In this document: positions 9,440 through 16,049 of the stretch, in pieces
Layout: each line of letters starts with the position of its first letter
Numbering within the stretch: position 1 is the stretch's first letter
Origin: Oscillospiraceae bacterium
Lineage (GTDB): Bacteria > Bacillota > Clostridia > Oscillospirales > Oscillospiraceae
Length of the DNA: 39,621 nucleotides
Assembly: GCA_029012465.1 (NCBI GenBank)
Contig: JAQXMD010000063.1
Location: 1-39,621 of the forward strand
Direction: 5' to 3'
Notes under the pieces: model-generated
Told to the model about the DNA's origin: nothing
The model's database searches: none
The model's input: the letters and a program-made list of their open reading frames with translations, nothing else
Made by a program: the position numbers and the translations under genes

Positions 9440-9900
9440 ATTGTAGAGGACGGCGTCCTCGACGTCCCGCCGAACGAGGTATGCACCACCCCATTCGTCA
9501 TTCCGAGCCAGTCCGAAGACTGGCGTAGGAACCTCCAGAGCAGATAAGGAGGGAAAACCTTCCCCCGCGGGGGGCCGGTGGCGCCGAAGGCGACGGATGA
9601 GGGGACACCGCAGGTGCGTCTGTGGCCGGAACACCCTCACCCGTCAAAAGCCAGCGTATGGCTGCTGTCTTTTGCCACCCTCCCCCGAGAGGGAGGGTCA
9701 TTGCCGTCCAACGGAAATACAGTCTGATCGACAACTGGGTGTCCATCCTCAGTCAGCTTCGCTGACAGCTCCTTCTCCAAGGAGCTTTTTGGGGTGCGTA
9801 CCATCGGGACGTCCGGGAGGCCGTCCCCTACAGAGATTTCCTTATTTTGGTGTAGGGGCGCACCCGCGTGTGTGCCCGGTGCGGGCATTCCGAAGGAGGT
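9440..9900. repeat. Cluster of intergenic palindromic repeats
   Basis: Non-coding block between the flavoprotein and LicA-like genes, built of several short dyads. A REP-like unit at 9496-9534 (CGTCATTCC... with stem GCCAGTC-cgaa-GACTGGC). ACCCTCCC-ccgaga-GGGAGGGT at 9677-9698. GTCAGC-ttc-GCTGAC at 9752-9766. AGCTCCTT-ctcc-AAGGAGCT followed by T's at 9767-9790. Two inverted GTAGGGG-type units around 9808-9875. I know similar units as dispersed intergenic repeats in Oscillospiraceae genomes; copy number cannot be judged from one window. The frames open here show no recognisable protein. Confidence 0.65.
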
Positions 9901-9942
9901 ATGCAACTCACAGGACACCGGATTGCCCGCACCTGCAAAGCA

Positions 9943-9970
9943 AGCCCCATTGCGTCACCGCAATGGGGCT
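9943..9970 (-). terminator. Hairpin after the LicC/LicA fusion gene
   Basis: A 12-bp perfect stem, AGCCCCATTGCG-tcac-CGCAATGGGGCT, 25 bases past the stop codon. The T-tract on the minus strand is poor (TGCTTTGC). Confidence 0.65.
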
Positions 9971-9994
9971 TCATGCTATCCAGATACAGTATTT

Positions 9995-11818
9995 TCAGTC
10001 CTCAATCTCGCCATACATCTTCTCATATCTGGGCATACACCACGCAGCCAGCTTCTTGGCCTGCTTGAAGAAGAACAGCATCCAGTCACGGCTACTTTCA
10101 TTGATGCTCTCCTTGTACAATGCCCAGCCCACATAGTACCAGTTGTGAATGGCGGAGTAGGCCATCCAGTGGAGATGCTCCTTTTCCGTGGCAGGCCGGC
10201 CGAAATAGGCCTCCAGAATGTCCAGAATCTTCGGCTCATCCACCTCATACTCAAGACCAGCAATCACGCGGCCAAAGTCATAGGCGGGATCGTTGTAGCC
10301 CGCAAACTCCCAGTCGATGATGTCCAGGGTGGTGTCCGTCACCAGCACATTGTCAATGTTGATGTCGTTGTGGCACATGGTGTGCTTCACGCCGTCCATG
10401 TCCGCATACTTCTGGAGCTTCCGCATGATGGCCCATTCCTTCTCAAAGATCTTGAACAGGTTGCCCTTCATCTTGGATGCCTCCCGGAACAGCCGCTCAC
10501 ACTGCCAGATGGGGTCGTAGTTGTATTCCTCCCAGTCGGGCAGATCGTAGCCCTCCTCATGGAAGGCACGAATCTTTCTTGCTACCCGCTTCATCAGTTC
10601 CACATCCTCGTAGTAGACCCCGTGGATGTCGTGGCAGTTCTCCCGGAATTTGGAGATTTTGATGCCGGACTCATCAATGTACACATAGGTGTCGTCCGCA
10701 TGGGCCTTTGCGGCCAGCTTCTGGGCAAGGCACTCGTTCTTCCGGTAGATGAAGAACTGGCTGCTGTCGCCGGGATACCGGAAGATATACCGCTCTCCCC
10801 GAACCACAAAGGTAAAGAGGATGTTGGTCAGGCCCTTCTGGAGAATCACAATGTCGCTGATCTCTTCCTCGGTGCAGCCCAGCACCATGCAGATTTTCTC
10901 ATTGATCCGTCCGCTGACGTTGCCCAAAAACAGGCCGTCAATGTTCTGAATCTCCTGAATGGAATCAAACTCATAGAGGAAGTCTCCGGAATACTGCCGG
11001 ACATACATATCCAGATCCTCCGCGTGGCGGCTGATAAACTCCTCCCAGAACAGGGCGGATACCCGGAAATCATCGATTTCCCGATCCATGTAATCCACCA
11101 GACGACGGCTCAGCTCCCGGTCCACATAGGCGTGGCCGTAGATGCACTCGCCGCTTTTTGCGCCGCTGTACACCTCCAGAATTCTGCCGGAGGAATTTTT
11201 CCGTACCAGCAGCTCATTGTGGGCGTCCTCCTTGTAGACGGTGGCATGGAAGGAGTTGTACTCATACTGAGAGAAGGGGTTCTCCTCAAAGTAGTTGTCA
11301 CAGTTGAGAATATAGGTGCTCCCCAGATCCTTCTTGGCAACATACAGGGAGTAGATGTTGTTCTTTTTGAGATCGGGATTGATCTCCAGATTGACCCCCC
11401 ACTTGTCCTGGAGGAAGAAATACAGCTCCTGCTTGTAGGCGATGACAACGGTGATCTTCTGAATTCCCGCCTCTCGAAGCTGACGAATCTGCCGCTCAAT
11501 GAGGGTCTCGCCGTTCTTGATAAACAGGCCCTTGGGCATGGAGTAGACGCTCTTGGCAGACACATCAGAGCCGCCCGCTGCCAGAATGATGGCATTGTCC
11601 ACCTTCAGGGAGGAAATCTCGTCCATGGCCGCCTCTGTCACTGCGCCGTCTGCAATATACCCCTTCTTCTCCAGTGCAGCGATCAGCTCCTCCACCTCCT
11701 GCTGGGATTTGAACACATAGTAGTGCTTGTTGGCATATACCCACGCAGCCAGATTTTCCACAGGCTCATGGTTTCCCAGCATGGTGCGGATCACTTCAAA
11801 TTCCTTGTAGGTAATCAT
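9995..11818 (-). CDS. Winged-helix / LicC-like nucleotidyltransferase / LicA-like kinase fusion
   Basis: Predicted bifunctional enzyme of 607 residues that phosphorylates and CTP-activates a choline-like amino alcohol. Residues 1-70 form a small helical, winged-helix-like domain. Residues 73-300 are a nucleotidyltransferase with NAIILAAGGSD and MPKGLFIKNGETLIERQI. Residues 320-600 are a choline/ethanolamine kinase fold with Brenner motif CHNDINIDN and the metal-binding IIDWEFAGYNDPAYDFG. This corresponds to LicC and LicA, which make CDP-choline from choline for decorating surface polymers, in one chain. The start codon overlaps the stop of the upstream IspD-like gene by four bases (ATGA), so translation is coupled. 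Choline is the best-known substrate of these families; another amino alcohol is possible. Separate LicC- and LicA-like genes lie at 29.9-31.6 kb. Confidence 0.85.
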   Translation of the reverse strand: MITYKEFEVIRTMLGNHEPVENLAAWVYANKHYYVFKSQQEVEELIAALEKKGYIADGAVTEAAMDEISSLKVDNAIILAAGGSDVSAKSVYSMPKGLFIKNGETLIERQIRQLREAGIQKITVVIAYKQELYFFLQDKWGVNLEINPDLKKNNIYSLYVAKKDLGSTYILNCDNYFEENPFSQYEYNSFHATVYKEDAHNELLVRKNSSGRILEVYSGAKSGECIYGHAYVDRELSRRLVDYMDREIDDFRVSALFWEEFISRHAEDLDMYVRQYSGDFLYEFDSIQEIQNIDGLFLGNVSGRINEKICMVLGCTEEEISDIVILQKGLTNILFTFVVRGERYIFRYPGDSSQFFIYRKNECLAQKLAAKAHADDTYVYIDESGIKISKFRENCHDIHGVYYEDVELMKRVARKIRAFHEEGYDLPDWEEYNYDPIWQCERLFREASKMKGNLFKIFEKEWAIMRKLQKYADMDGVKHTMCHNDINIDNVLVTDTTLDIIDWEFAGYNDPAYDFGRVIAGLEYEVDEPKILDILEAYFGRPATEKEHLHWMAYSAIHNWYYVGWALYKESINESSRDWMLFFFKQAKKLAAWCMPRYEKMYGEIED

Positions 11819-12552
11819 ACATTTCCCTCCTGCTGCTTCTCCGCAGCCCGTTTCTGCTTCAGCAAAAGCTGTCCTTCAAAGATGTCCAGATCCTCCGGTG
11901 TGGTGATCTTGATGTTGGTACTGACGGTCTTGGAAAAATACAGCCGCTTTCCCAACGCCAGATACAGGGATGTGGTGTGGGGCTCCAGAGTATCCAGCAT
12001 TCCCCGCTCAAGGCCCGTCTCATAGGCCTCGCAAAGCTCTCCGAACCGGAAGGTCCAGGGGTTGGAGAAGCCCTTCAGGGTCTCCCGGAGAATGCTCTGG
12101 GTTGTGGAATATTCGTCGTCCTTGATGCAGGTGCACAGCACCATATCCTCCGAAGCAATGGCGTTGCCATGCTCTCGGCAGACCCGGATGCTGTCATCAA
12201 TGACCTCATCCGTGGTCATGGGCGACACGCCAAAGCTCAGAACCACAATGTCCTCCGGCTGGAGGTGCTCCTTCAGGTGGAACACGCCGTTCATGGTGGA
12301 CTCCTGAAAGGTATCCCCACCGACACACAGCCACTTCATCTTGCTGATGCCATAGGTGTCGCAGATACGCTGCACCTCGTCCACCCAGTCCCTGTGGCAG
12401 ACCACCTCGATGGCGTCAATATTCCGGTTATTTTGGAACACCTCCAGGGTGTAGGCCAGAATGGGCTTCCCCAGGATCTTAATAAACTGCTTGGGGATAT
12501 CCGCGCCCACTCTGGTTCCGGTCCCCCCTGCCAGCAGAATTGCCGTCGTCAT
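11815..12552 (-). CDS. IspD/TarI-family cytidylyltransferase
   Basis: Transfers CMP from CTP to a phosphorylated alcohol. IspD makes CDP-methylerythritol; TarI makes CDP-ribitol. 245 residues from the ATG at 12552, chosen because TTGGAG lies eight bases before it. A GTG three codons upstream is less well placed. The N-terminus has the nucleotide loop AILLAGGTGTRVGADIPKQF, with the catalytic Arg and the Lys of PKQ (Lys21). Position next to a LicC/LicA-type gene, and far from isoprenoid genes, favours CDP-ribitol or a related surface-polymer precursor over IspD proper. It is first in a two-gene operon with its own promoter. Confidence 0.85.
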   Translation of the reverse strand: MTTAILLAGGTGTRVGADIPKQFIKILGKPILAYTLEVFQNNRNIDAIEVVCHRDWVDEVQRICDTYGISKMKWLCVGGDTFQESTMNGVFHLKEHLQPEDIVVLSFGVSPMTTDEVIDDSIRVCREHGNAIASEDMVLCTCIKDDEYSTTQSILRETLKGFSNPWTFRFGELCEAYETGLERGMLDTLEPHTTSLYLALGKRLYFSKTVSTNIKITTPEDLDIFEGQLLLKQKRAAEKQQEGNV

Positions 12553-12611
12553 ATATCTCACTCCAAATTATTATCGGGTTTGCAGGCCGTCCTCAGACCG
12601 CTGATGTCTCA

Positions 12612-12640
12612 AGTATACCGTTCCTGCTGCCGTGTGTCAA
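12612..12640 (-). promoter_or_regulatory. Predicted promoter of the IspD-like/LicCA operon
   Basis: On the minus strand a consensus TTGACA (12635-12640), a 17-base spacer and TATACT (12612-12617). Confidence 0.8.
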
Positions 12641-12644
12641 TTTC

Positions 12645-12704
12645 AAATCAACAAATTGAGAGATTATTTGCGAAAATCGGTTGAAAATCACCATATGTTG
12701 ATTT
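12645..12704. promoter_or_regulatory. Inverted repeat between divergent promoters (candidate operator)
   Basis: AAATCAACA (12645-12653) and TGTTGATTT (12696-12704) are exact inverted copies, 51 bases centre to centre. One abuts the -35 box of the leftward promoter and the other touches the -10 box of the rightward promoter. This is the placement expected for shared autoregulation by the HTH protein encoded next to it. Confidence 0.5.
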
Positions 12705-12709
12705 ATAAT
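12681..12709 (+). promoter_or_regulatory. Predicted promoter of the HTH-IspD fusion gene
   Basis: TTGAAA (12681-12686), a 17-base spacer and TATAAT (12704-12709), 32 bases before the start codon. Confidence 0.8.
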
Positions 12710-12740
12710 ATACACATCTCAGACAAATCAGGTGATTATC

Positions 12741-13706
12741 ATGTCTTTGGGCTCCAATATCAAGAAGCGCCGCTTTGAGCTGGGGCTGTCCCAGCAGGAG
12801 CTTGCCAGCCTCATGGGCTATAAATCCCGCTCCACCATTGCCAAAATCGAAGCCGGAGAGAACGACGTGACCCAGCGGAAGCTTTCCCGGTTTGCACAGG
12901 TGCTGGACACCTCTGTGGAGGCGCTGCTCTCCGGCACCGAGTCCGCCGCTGTTCCGGCTCCCACGCCCCCACCTGCCCTGCGGCTTCCGGATGAACCACC
13001 CCGGAGCCACCATGGCGTCATTGTGCTGGCCGGTGGAAAGTCTGTCCGGAACCATCAGAACATTCCCAATCAGTTTATCCACATCATGGGCAAGCCTGTG
13101 ATTGTTTACTGTCTGGAGGCCTACCAGAATCACCCCGCCATTGACGACATCTATGTGGTCTGTCTGAAGGGCTGGGAGGAAATTCTGTATGCCTATGCGG
13201 AGCAGTACCACATCACCAAGCTCCGGGGCCTGATTCCCGGCGGCAGCACCGGCATTCAGTCCGTGCAGAACGCCTTTGAAGCTGTCCGGAGCCGCTATTC
13301 CATCCGGGACGTGCTGCTGATTCAGGAGGCCACCCGGCCCATGGTCACGGTGGATATGATCTCCAAGCTTCTTCAGTCCTGCGCCGCCACCGGCAGCGCC
13401 ACCATCTGTCAGTCCATGCGGGATTACGTCCAGTTCACCGTCCGGGAGGGCAAGGCCCGGTATGTGGATCGTGACATTCTGGTGGACCTCCAGTCCCCGG
13501 AGGCTCACCGGGTATCCGTGCTGGATTCCGTGTTCCGCACCGCGGCTATGGAGCACCACCCTATGACCGAATCCTGCTGCACCATGCTGCTGTACAATCT
13601 GGGCTACGACATCAACTTCATCGAAGGCTCCGTGAACAACATCAAGATCGTCCGGGAGGAAGATATTGCAATTGTCACCTCCCTCCTGAAGCAGCAGATG
13701 ATATAA
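12741..13706 (+). CDS. XRE-type HTH domain fused to an IspD-like cytidylyltransferase domain
   Basis: 321 residues from the ATG at 12741, which has AGGTGA five bases upstream. Residues 1-65 are an XRE/Cro HTH (LGLSQQELASLMGYKSRSTI). A Pro-rich linker (70-88) leads to an IspD-like domain (90-315) beginning GVIVLAGGKSVRNHQNIPNQF. The strictly conserved Lys of the PKQ motif is Asn (Asn110), and the usual GGxxRxxS motif reads GGSTGIQS. This suggests weak or no catalysis, and a nucleotide- or alcohol-phosphate-sensing role. The gene is divergent from the IspD-like/LicCA operon, with an inverted repeat between the promoters. A metabolite-responsive regulator of that operon is inferred. A catalytically active fusion cannot be excluded. 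Confidence 0.85.
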   Translation: MSLGSNIKKRRFELGLSQQELASLMGYKSRSTIAKIEAGENDVTQRKLSRFAQVLDTSVEALLSGTESAAVPAPTPPPALRLPDEPPRSHHGVIVLAGGKSVRNHQNIPNQFIHIMGKPVIVYCLEAYQNHPAIDDIYVVCLKGWEEILYAYAEQYHITKLRGLIPGGSTGIQSVQNAFEAVRSRYSIRDVLLIQEATRPMVTVDMISKLLQSCAATGSATICQSMRDYVQFTVREGKARYVDRDILVDLQSPEAHRVSVLDSVFRTAAMEHHPMTESCCTMLLYNLGYDINFIEGSVNNIKIVREEDIAIVTSLLKQQMI

Positions 13707-13758
13707 TATTCCGGAAATCGGCAATTTCTATGTATTCTTATTATGGAGGAATCTTCAA

Positions 13759-14046
13759 ATGACCCTTGCAAGCATCTTTGAAACCCTGATGATCGTCTGC
13801 TTCGGCGTTTCCTGGCCCATGAGCATTGTCCGCTCTTACCGTTCCCGCTCCACCAAGGGAAAAAGTCTTCCCTTTATGTGCATGATTCTCTTTGGGTACT
13901 TCTGCGGCGTGGCAGCGAAGCTGCTGTCCCACACCTACAATCTGGCATTCTACTTCTACTTCCCCAACATCATCATGGTCAGCACCGACATCTGCCTGTA
14001 CTTCCGCAACCGGCAGATTGAAAAACGTCAGGCAGACGTAAGATAA
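13759..14046 (+). CDS. SemiSWEET/PQ-loop small membrane transporter-like protein
   Basis: 95 residues with three predicted membrane helices (about 5-25, 38-58 and 63-85), the SemiSWEET architecture; such proteins act as dimers. The first helix end reads SWPMSIVRSYRSRSTKGKSL, matching the PQ-loop pattern with Met in place of Gln. Helix three begins FPNIIMVSTDICLYF, like the conserved Pro-Asn of SWEETs. A TGGAGGAATC ribosome binding site precedes the ATG. It follows the HTH-IspD gene by 52 bases, with a terminator after it, so the two are probably co-transcribed. Its position suggests uptake of a small alcohol or sugar for the CDP-activating enzymes, but the substrate is unknown. Confidence 0.75.
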   Translation: MTLASIFETLMIVCFGVSWPMSIVRSYRSRSTKGKSLPFMCMILFGYFCGVAAKLLSHTYNLAFYFYFPNIIMVSTDICLYFRNRQIEKRQADVR

Positions 14047-14051
14047 ACCGC

Positions 14052-14092
14052 AAAATGTCCGGAAACCGCAGCCGCGATTTCCGGACATTTTT
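14052..14092. terminator. Bidirectional terminator
   Basis: TGTCCGGAAA (14056-14065) and TTTCCGGACA (14078-14087), flanked by AAAA on the left and TTTTT on the right. It serves the SemiSWEET gene and probably also the beta-helix gene read from the other side. Confidence 0.9.
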
Positions 14093-14101
14093 ATTGGCTT
14101 C

Positions 14102-15889
14102 TCAGATGCTGACCTCGATGCTACCCTGATAGATTCCGGCAGCAGGAGCGATCTCCTCGCCGTCCACGGTCAGGGTTCCATTGAGGGTGGACCCCTCTTC
14201 AATGGTCAGGCTGCTCAGGTAAGAGGTGCCTGCCACGTTCCAGACAGAGCCGTTCTTCAGGGTCACAATGACGCCGTTGTTCACAACGGGCTGCGCGGTG
14301 TTGTCCACCTCGCCCAGCTCCTCGCAGTTCTCCTTCCAGACCTTCTCCACACGATGGAGGGCCTTGGATGCGGAGATGATGCCGTTGACCACTGCATTGT
14401 CGAAGGTCAGGCTCAGGTTGCGAACGCCGTCATAGCCATTGCCCTTGGAGCCAGGACCACCAGGTCCACCGGGACCTCCGGGGCCACCGGGACCTCCGGG
14501 ACCTCCAGGGCCACCAGGACCGCCGGGCATCGTGTCGCCCTGACCAAAGCCCGCTCCGGGAGGGGGACCCATGGGGGCCTTGGGGCCGGTATCGCCCTTG
14601 ACGCCGGTGGAGCCGTTGTAGAAATCACCGTTGACGGTCATATCCTTGAAGGAAGCGATCACGTCGTAGGTCTCCCGGGCAGTCTTGTTGTCGTGCTGGG
14701 GATCATAAACGTCATCCTCCTTGGGATCGATATAGTAACCGGTGGGGCTGCCGGGATCATCGGAGTTGATGACCTGCAAAATGATGCCGTTTGCGGGAGA
14801 CAGGGTGGCGTTCTCCACCTCAACGATGGGTGCGCAGCCCTTCACAAGGATGGTGGTCTCGTCGGTGTTGAATACGGAGCGATCCTTGATCTCCAGCTTG
14901 CCGCCCTCGTTGCGGAAGCACATGACGCCGAAGCGGCCGGAGTCCACCTTGGTATTCAGGAAGGTGCCGGAAGCGGTCTCGTTGGCCATAATCAGGGCAT
15001 AGTCGGGCACATCAACGCGGCAGCCGTCAAAGGTGTCCACGCAGTCGCCGATGGAGAATGCACCGTAGCCGCTGGGGCCGGTGATGGCCACATCGCAGTT
15101 GATGAGATCCAGACGGCAGCGCATAACGCCGTCGGTGGACATGACGCCCCAGCCCTCAGAGGTGATGGTGCAGTCCTCATAGACTGCGTCTGCGTAATCC
15201 GCCAGATTGGTGGCACGGCAGTTGCCCCGGAGGCCCAGCATCCAGGGTACTCTGCGCATGTTGCCGGGCATGACGTTGTCCTCGTAATCTGCGGGAAGCA
15301 CGCCGTCAGCACCGGAGATTTCGCAGTTCTTCACATAGAGCTTGGAGTGGCCGCCTGCAAATACAGCGCCCCGGGCAGCGCCCTTGGTGGAGATGTAGGA
15401 ATCCTCCACAGTGAGAACCGCGTCATCGGCAGAGCAGACGCCTGCGCCATAGCCGATAAAGTCGTTTCCGCCATTGCCTGTCATGGAAATATCCGCACCG
15501 GAAATGGTGTAGGGGCCCTTGCCGCCAACCATAATGCCGTTGAAGTTCTCCTCGTTGCTGGTGATCTCCACATCCAGAGCCTCACCGTCCTTGATTTCAC
15601 CGTCAATTACAGCGGACAGTGCGGACTTTTCCTCAATGACAGCACCGCCCTCGGCATAGATCGCCGCGCGGAAATTGTATCTGCCATTGGGAATGGGGTC
15701 AAGGACCTCCAGAACGATATCGCCCTCATAGTTGCCGGGAACGGGAGCCACATTTTCGCCGTTGAGGGTCATCACCAGCATTTTTCCCTCGGGAGCCACG
15801 ATGGTGGCGCCGGGCATGATTCTAAGGCCAAAGACCTCCGTGGTCTCAGGAACGACCCACTGGCCCTCAACCTTCATAAAGGTTTTCAT
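14102..15889 (-). CDS. Beta-helix-like protein with a GGP-repeat linker
   Basis: 595 residues from the ATG at 15889, which has AGGAGGAAT upstream; an in-frame extension further upstream lacks such a site. Residues 100-400 look like a right-handed parallel beta-helix (pectate-lyase-like), with repeated short strands ending in phrases such as VEDSYISTKG, YVKNCEISGADG and DLINCDVAITG. Residues 456-479 are eight perfect GGP triplets, collagen-like but too short for a stable triple helix. They are followed by a second short beta-helical segment (about 490-595) that includes LKNGSVWNVAGTS. No signal peptide, membrane segment or SLH domain is visible. Export is therefore not supported, although the composition resembles surface adhesins or polysaccharide enzymes. 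No catalytic residues were recognised. Confidence 0.75.
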   Translation of the reverse strand: MKTFMKVEGQWVVPETTEVFGLRIMPGATIVAPEGKMLVMTLNGENVAPVPGNYEGDIVLEVLDPIPNGRYNFRAAIYAEGGAVIEEKSALSAVIDGEIKDGEALDVEITSNEENFNGIMVGGKGPYTISGADISMTGNGGNDFIGYGAGVCSADDAVLTVEDSYISTKGAARGAVFAGGHSKLYVKNCEISGADGVLPADYEDNVMPGNMRRVPWMLGLRGNCRATNLADYADAVYEDCTITSEGWGVMSTDGVMRCRLDLINCDVAITGPSGYGAFSIGDCVDTFDGCRVDVPDYALIMANETASGTFLNTKVDSGRFGVMCFRNEGGKLEIKDRSVFNTDETTILVKGCAPIVEVENATLSPANGIILQVINSDDPGSPTGYYIDPKEDDVYDPQHDNKTARETYDVIASFKDMTVNGDFYNGSTGVKGDTGPKAPMGPPPGAGFGQGDTMPGGPGGPGGPGGPGGPGGPGGPGGPGSKGNGYDGVRNLSLTFDNAVVNGIISASKALHRVEKVWKENCEELGEVDNTAQPVVNNGVIVTLKNGSVWNVAGTSYLSSLTIEEGSTLNGTLTVDGEEIAPAAGIYQGSIEVSI

Positions 15890-15925
15890 GCTTGAATTCC
15901 TCCTGTCATACATGTTGATAAATTT

Positions 15926-15954
15926 AGCATACGATACAATCCTGCGAATTACAA
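15926..15954 (-). promoter_or_regulatory. Predicted promoter of the beta-helix gene
   Basis: On the minus strand TTGTAA (15949-15954), a 17-base spacer and TATGCT (15926-15931). Confidence 0.55.
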
Positions 15955-15997
15955 GTATCATTCTACGGGATGGAATATCAATTTTCCGCAAAGTCTG

Positions 15998-16024
15998 AAA
16001 AACCGCTCCTCTTTCGAGGAGCGG
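15998..16024 (-). terminator. Terminator of the C69 dipeptidase gene
   Basis: CCGCTCCTC-tttc-GAGGAGCGG, a 9-bp stem, followed on the minus strand by TTTTTCAG. Confidence 0.9.
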
Positions 16025-16049
16025 AATATCATTTCGTTTCCAGTGCTTC

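Noticed and set aside
7773-9494. A 573-codon open frame opposite the flavoprotein gene
   Set aside because: It mirrors the strongly biased codons of the flavoprotein, has no domain, and runs through the terminator.
9794-12025. Long plus-strand frame starting in the repeat block and crossing the LicC/LicA fusion
   Set aside because: No motif or ribosome binding site was found, and it lies opposite two clearly recognisable enzymes.
14453-14524. GGP repeat as a CRISPR-like or tandem DNA array
   Set aside because: The period is 9 bases, in frame, and it encodes Gly-Gly-Pro. There are no spacers, so it is a coding repeat.
14354-15895. Plus-strand frame opposite the beta-helix gene
   Set aside because: Low-complexity Gly/Val/His composition typical of an antisense shadow. 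The minus strand has a promoter, ribosome binding site and repeat structure.
15890-15991. Upstream in-frame extension of the beta-helix gene
   Set aside because: It covers the predicted promoter and lacks a ribosome binding site. The ATG at 15889 has AGGAGGAAT.
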